A stretch of 5,226 bases of DNA from contig JAFVEW010000023.1 in NCBI GenBank assembly GCA_017475805.1, forward strand, positions 1-5,226, read 5' to 3'. The notes under the pieces are model-generated. The model did no database searches. It was not told where the DNA came from and worked only from the letters and a program-made list of their open reading frames with translations. Each line of letters opens with the position of its first letter. Position 1 is the first letter of the stretch. The translations under genes were made by a program, and so were the position numbers. This document shows, piece by piece, positions 3,997 through 5,226 of this stretch. The DNA comes from Synergistaceae bacterium (GTDB taxonomy: Bacteria; Synergistota; Synergistia; Synergistales; Aminobacteriaceae).

Positions 3997-5226
3997 ATGG
4001 CAAAAGAATCGGCTCTTCATGAGGCACGGCGCAGATTTAACGAGGTCAGCCAGCGAGTATGTTCAGACGGCGATAACTGGCAGAATTTTTTGACGTGCGC
4101 GGCACGGAATCATAAATATAATTTTCAAGACCAGCTCTTGATTTTTGACCAGCGACCTTACGCGACAGCTTGCGCGGACTTCGATTTATGGCATGACCGC
4201 TTTAACCGTTTTATCGAGAAAGGTACGAAAAGTGTAAGATTATTAAGTCCTGACGGCAACTCAGTCAAACACGTTTTTGACATAACGGACACCCGCCCAG
4301 GCTTCGGGCACGAATTTGACGAACCGCCTTACATATGGAAAATTGAAGATGAAGATTCTCAGGCAGTTTCAGAAAGATTAAATCAGGTTTACGGATTTTC
4401 GGGTAATCTCGGAGTGCAGATAGCTGGAATAGCCCGAAATTTTGCCCAAAGGCTCGAAGAAAACGGCGATTCCTTATATTCAGCAAAAACACCCGAAGAA
4501 CGCCAAAAAATCACGGATTTACTCAGCAACAGCGTGGAGTATTATTTGAGAACACGTTGCGGACTTGAAGCGAGAGCAGAAGATTTTAATTTTGAAAGTA
4601 TTTCAGAACTTGACGCTGACACCGTAACTCGTCTTGGCAACTCGGTCAATAATTTTTCGCGTCAGGTTCTCGATAACGTGGAGCGCGTAGTCCGCGAAAA
4701 TCACGAAAGGAGAAAACTTGAAAATGGACGAGAGCAAAATTCCTCCGACAGCCTCATTGATCAACTTCATGACGGGCGAGGAGCTGAATCAGTACGAAGA
4801 CAAAATTCTGACGGAATTGGAAACGAAGCCGGAAGAGGACATGACGATTTATCAGGAATCGGAGCTGACGGAATCGGACAAGGACGATCTGCCGGAGGGG
4901 ACTTTGATGAGAGAACCGAACGACAGAGCGATTTTCGTGAAGATTCTGGACGTTTGGATGCCTTATCAAATGCAGAAGCTGAAACAGCCACCCCAGCCGT
5001 TGACGAAATACGGGAGAATGCGCCGGAAATTCTTGGAGGAGTGGAGAGTTCGGACAGCGTTGGAATTGGGCGAGAATCTCCTGATTCACTGCGCCGAGAT
5101 TCAGGAACAGGCGAAAACAATGAAGCAGGAGCTGATGAGCCAGTTAGAGCAGAACGACCCGCCACCGGACAAGAGCAAAAATCCGATGGCTTGGGTACAA
5201 CACATGAACAGCCTCGACATGCAGGC
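3997..5226 (+). CDS. N-terminal part of a giant SNF2-helicase/DNA-methylase-type element protein, cut by the right edge
   Basis: The frame stays open for 410 codons to the edge. Residues 28-76 (WQNFLTCAARNHKY, then QDQLLIFDQRP, TACADFDLW and RFIEKGTKSVRLL) match the conserved start of the very large helicase/methylase proteins of Bacillota conjugative elements, whose relatives read YHEQLMIYAQRP and WNxxMRRYVRRGAKGIALL. Residues 93-240 continue that family's helical region (VFDITDT, then EYYLRTRCG, LGNSVNNFSRQVL and ERVVRENHERRKLENGR). From about 243 to the edge it is a low-complexity Gly/Asp/Glu/Arg/Ser linker, the part overlapped by tnpV. The helicase and methylase motifs would lie beyond the window, so catalysis is not shown here. 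The first 80 residues also recall the ArdC ssDNA-binding fold. The start at 3997 follows AGGAG 6 bases upstream. The family call is from memory of the N-terminus; the alternative is a shorter stand-alone protein. Confidence 0.82.
   Translation, partial: MAKESALHEARRRFNEVSQRVCSDGDNWQNFLTCAARNHKYNFQDQLLIFDQRPYATACADFDLWHDRFNRFIEKGTKSVRLLSPDGNSVKHVFDITDTRPGFGHEFDEPPYIWKIEDEDSQAVSERLNQVYGFSGNLGVQIAGIARNFAQRLEENGDSLYSAKTPEERQKITDLLSNSVEYYLRTRCGLEARAEDFNFESISELDADTVTRLGNSVNNFSRQVLDNVERVVRENHERRKLENGREQNSSDSLIDQLHDGRGAESVRRQNSDGIGNEAGRGHDDLSGIGADGIGQGRSAGGDFDERTERQSDFREDSGRLDALSNAEAETATPAVDEIRENAPEILGGVESSDSVGIGRESPDSLRRDSGTGENNEAGADEPVRAERPATGQEQKSDGLGTTHEQPRHAG
4709..4712 (+). promoter_or_regulatory. 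Internal ribosome binding site GGAG for the nested tnpV frame
   Basis: GGAG within GAAAGGAGAAAA lies 11 bases before the ATG at 4724. In the host gene the same bases encode the HERRK segment (residues 236-240). A usable start signal inside another gene is what one would expect if the nested frame is translated independently. Confidence 0.5.
4724..5226 (+). CDS. tnpV: TnpV-family protein nested in the helicase-type gene in another frame, cut by the right edge
   Basis: The frame one base ahead of the helicase-type gene is open from 4691 to the edge. From the ATG at 4724 it gives 167 residues so far. Residues 94-167 match the core of TnpV, the small protein first named in Tn4451: TKYGRMRRKFLEEW (94-107), a helix ending in HCAEIQEQAKTMKQEL, then NPMAWVQHMNSL (153-164), equivalent to the MEWVRRMNSI hallmark. 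Residues 1-93 are an acidic extension with IFVKILDVWMPYQ before the core. TnpV's function is unknown. A normal protein composition with Trp, Tyr, Met and Leu, against the low-complexity host frame, argues that this frame carries the selective constraint. Its codons favour G or C at the third position (CTG, GAG, AAG), unlike neighbouring genes (GAA, TTA, AAA); this follows from sharing bases with first codon positions of the host frame. The end of the protein is outside the window. Confidence 0.75.
   Translation, partial: MDESKIPPTASLINFMTGEELNQYEDKILTELETKPEEDMTIYQESELTESDKDDLPEGTLMREPNDRAIFVKILDVWMPYQMQKLKQPPQPLTKYGRMRRKFLEEWRVRTALELGENLLIHCAEIQEQAKTMKQELMSQLEQNDPPPDKSKNPMAWVQHMNSLDMQ

Noticed and set aside
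4754..5165. Two long minus-strand open frames (4754-5089 and 4767-5165)
   Set aside because: They lie opposite the dual-coding region, whose composition removes stops on the other strand. They have no ribosome site that I can see and no recognisable motif, and are Ser/Pro/Arg or Arg/Phe/Leu-rich as expected of shadow frames.
4691..5226. A frameshift joining the helicase-type frame to the TnpV frame, i.e. one broken gene
   Set aside because: Both frames remain open together for about 500 bp, the nested frame has its own start and ribosome site, and the host frame keeps a linker typical of its family. A simple sequencing or mutational frameshift would normally leave the abandoned frame to hit stops.

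Overview
The window is the mobilization and maintenance segment of an integrative or conjugative element (or mobilizable plasmid). It probably comes from an anaerobic, gut-type bacterium, most likely Bacillota. The evidence is the gene set: a MobC-like accessory protein, a MobP-class relaxase with LPD7-like and KfrB-like C-terminal domains, an ArdC antirestriction protein, the N-terminus of the giant helicase/methylase typical of such elements, and TnpV. Host assignment rests on family knowledge only; no rRNA or host gene is present.

Layout. Positions 1-57 hold the start of a probable minus-strand gene that runs off the left edge. Positions 58-336 are non-coding and rich in inverted repeats: an imperfect palindrome at 197-241, an 8-bp pair at 188-195/281-288 enclosing it, and a hairpin at 287-305 whose right arm contains CCCTGA, resembling the IncP-type nick core. 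This is the best candidate for the origin of transfer. From 337 to the right edge every gene is on the plus strand and tightly packed: mobC-like (337-636), relaxase (633-2519), a small acidic protein (2564-2752), ardC (2749-3987), and the large helicase-type gene (3997 to past the end). ATGA overlaps couple mobC to the relaxase and the small acidic gene to ardC. Only 44 bp separate the relaxase from the acidic gene, and 9 bp separate ardC from the large gene.

The most striking point is at the right end. From 4724 to the edge a second frame, shifted by one base, encodes a protein that I recognise as TnpV family, nested inside the large helicase-type gene. In the host frame this stretch encodes a low-complexity Gly/Asp/Glu/Arg/Ser linker. 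Both frames stay open to the end of the window, so about 500 bp appear to encode two proteins at once.

A second notable point is that the relaxase and ArdC end in the same domain: 69 residues align without gaps at 40 identities (58%). Proposed workflow, inferred from the families: MobC and the relaxase assemble at the origin and nick it; ArdC protects incoming single-stranded DNA from host restriction; the large helicase/methylase-type protein acts on the element's DNA after transfer. The roles of the acidic protein and TnpV are not known.
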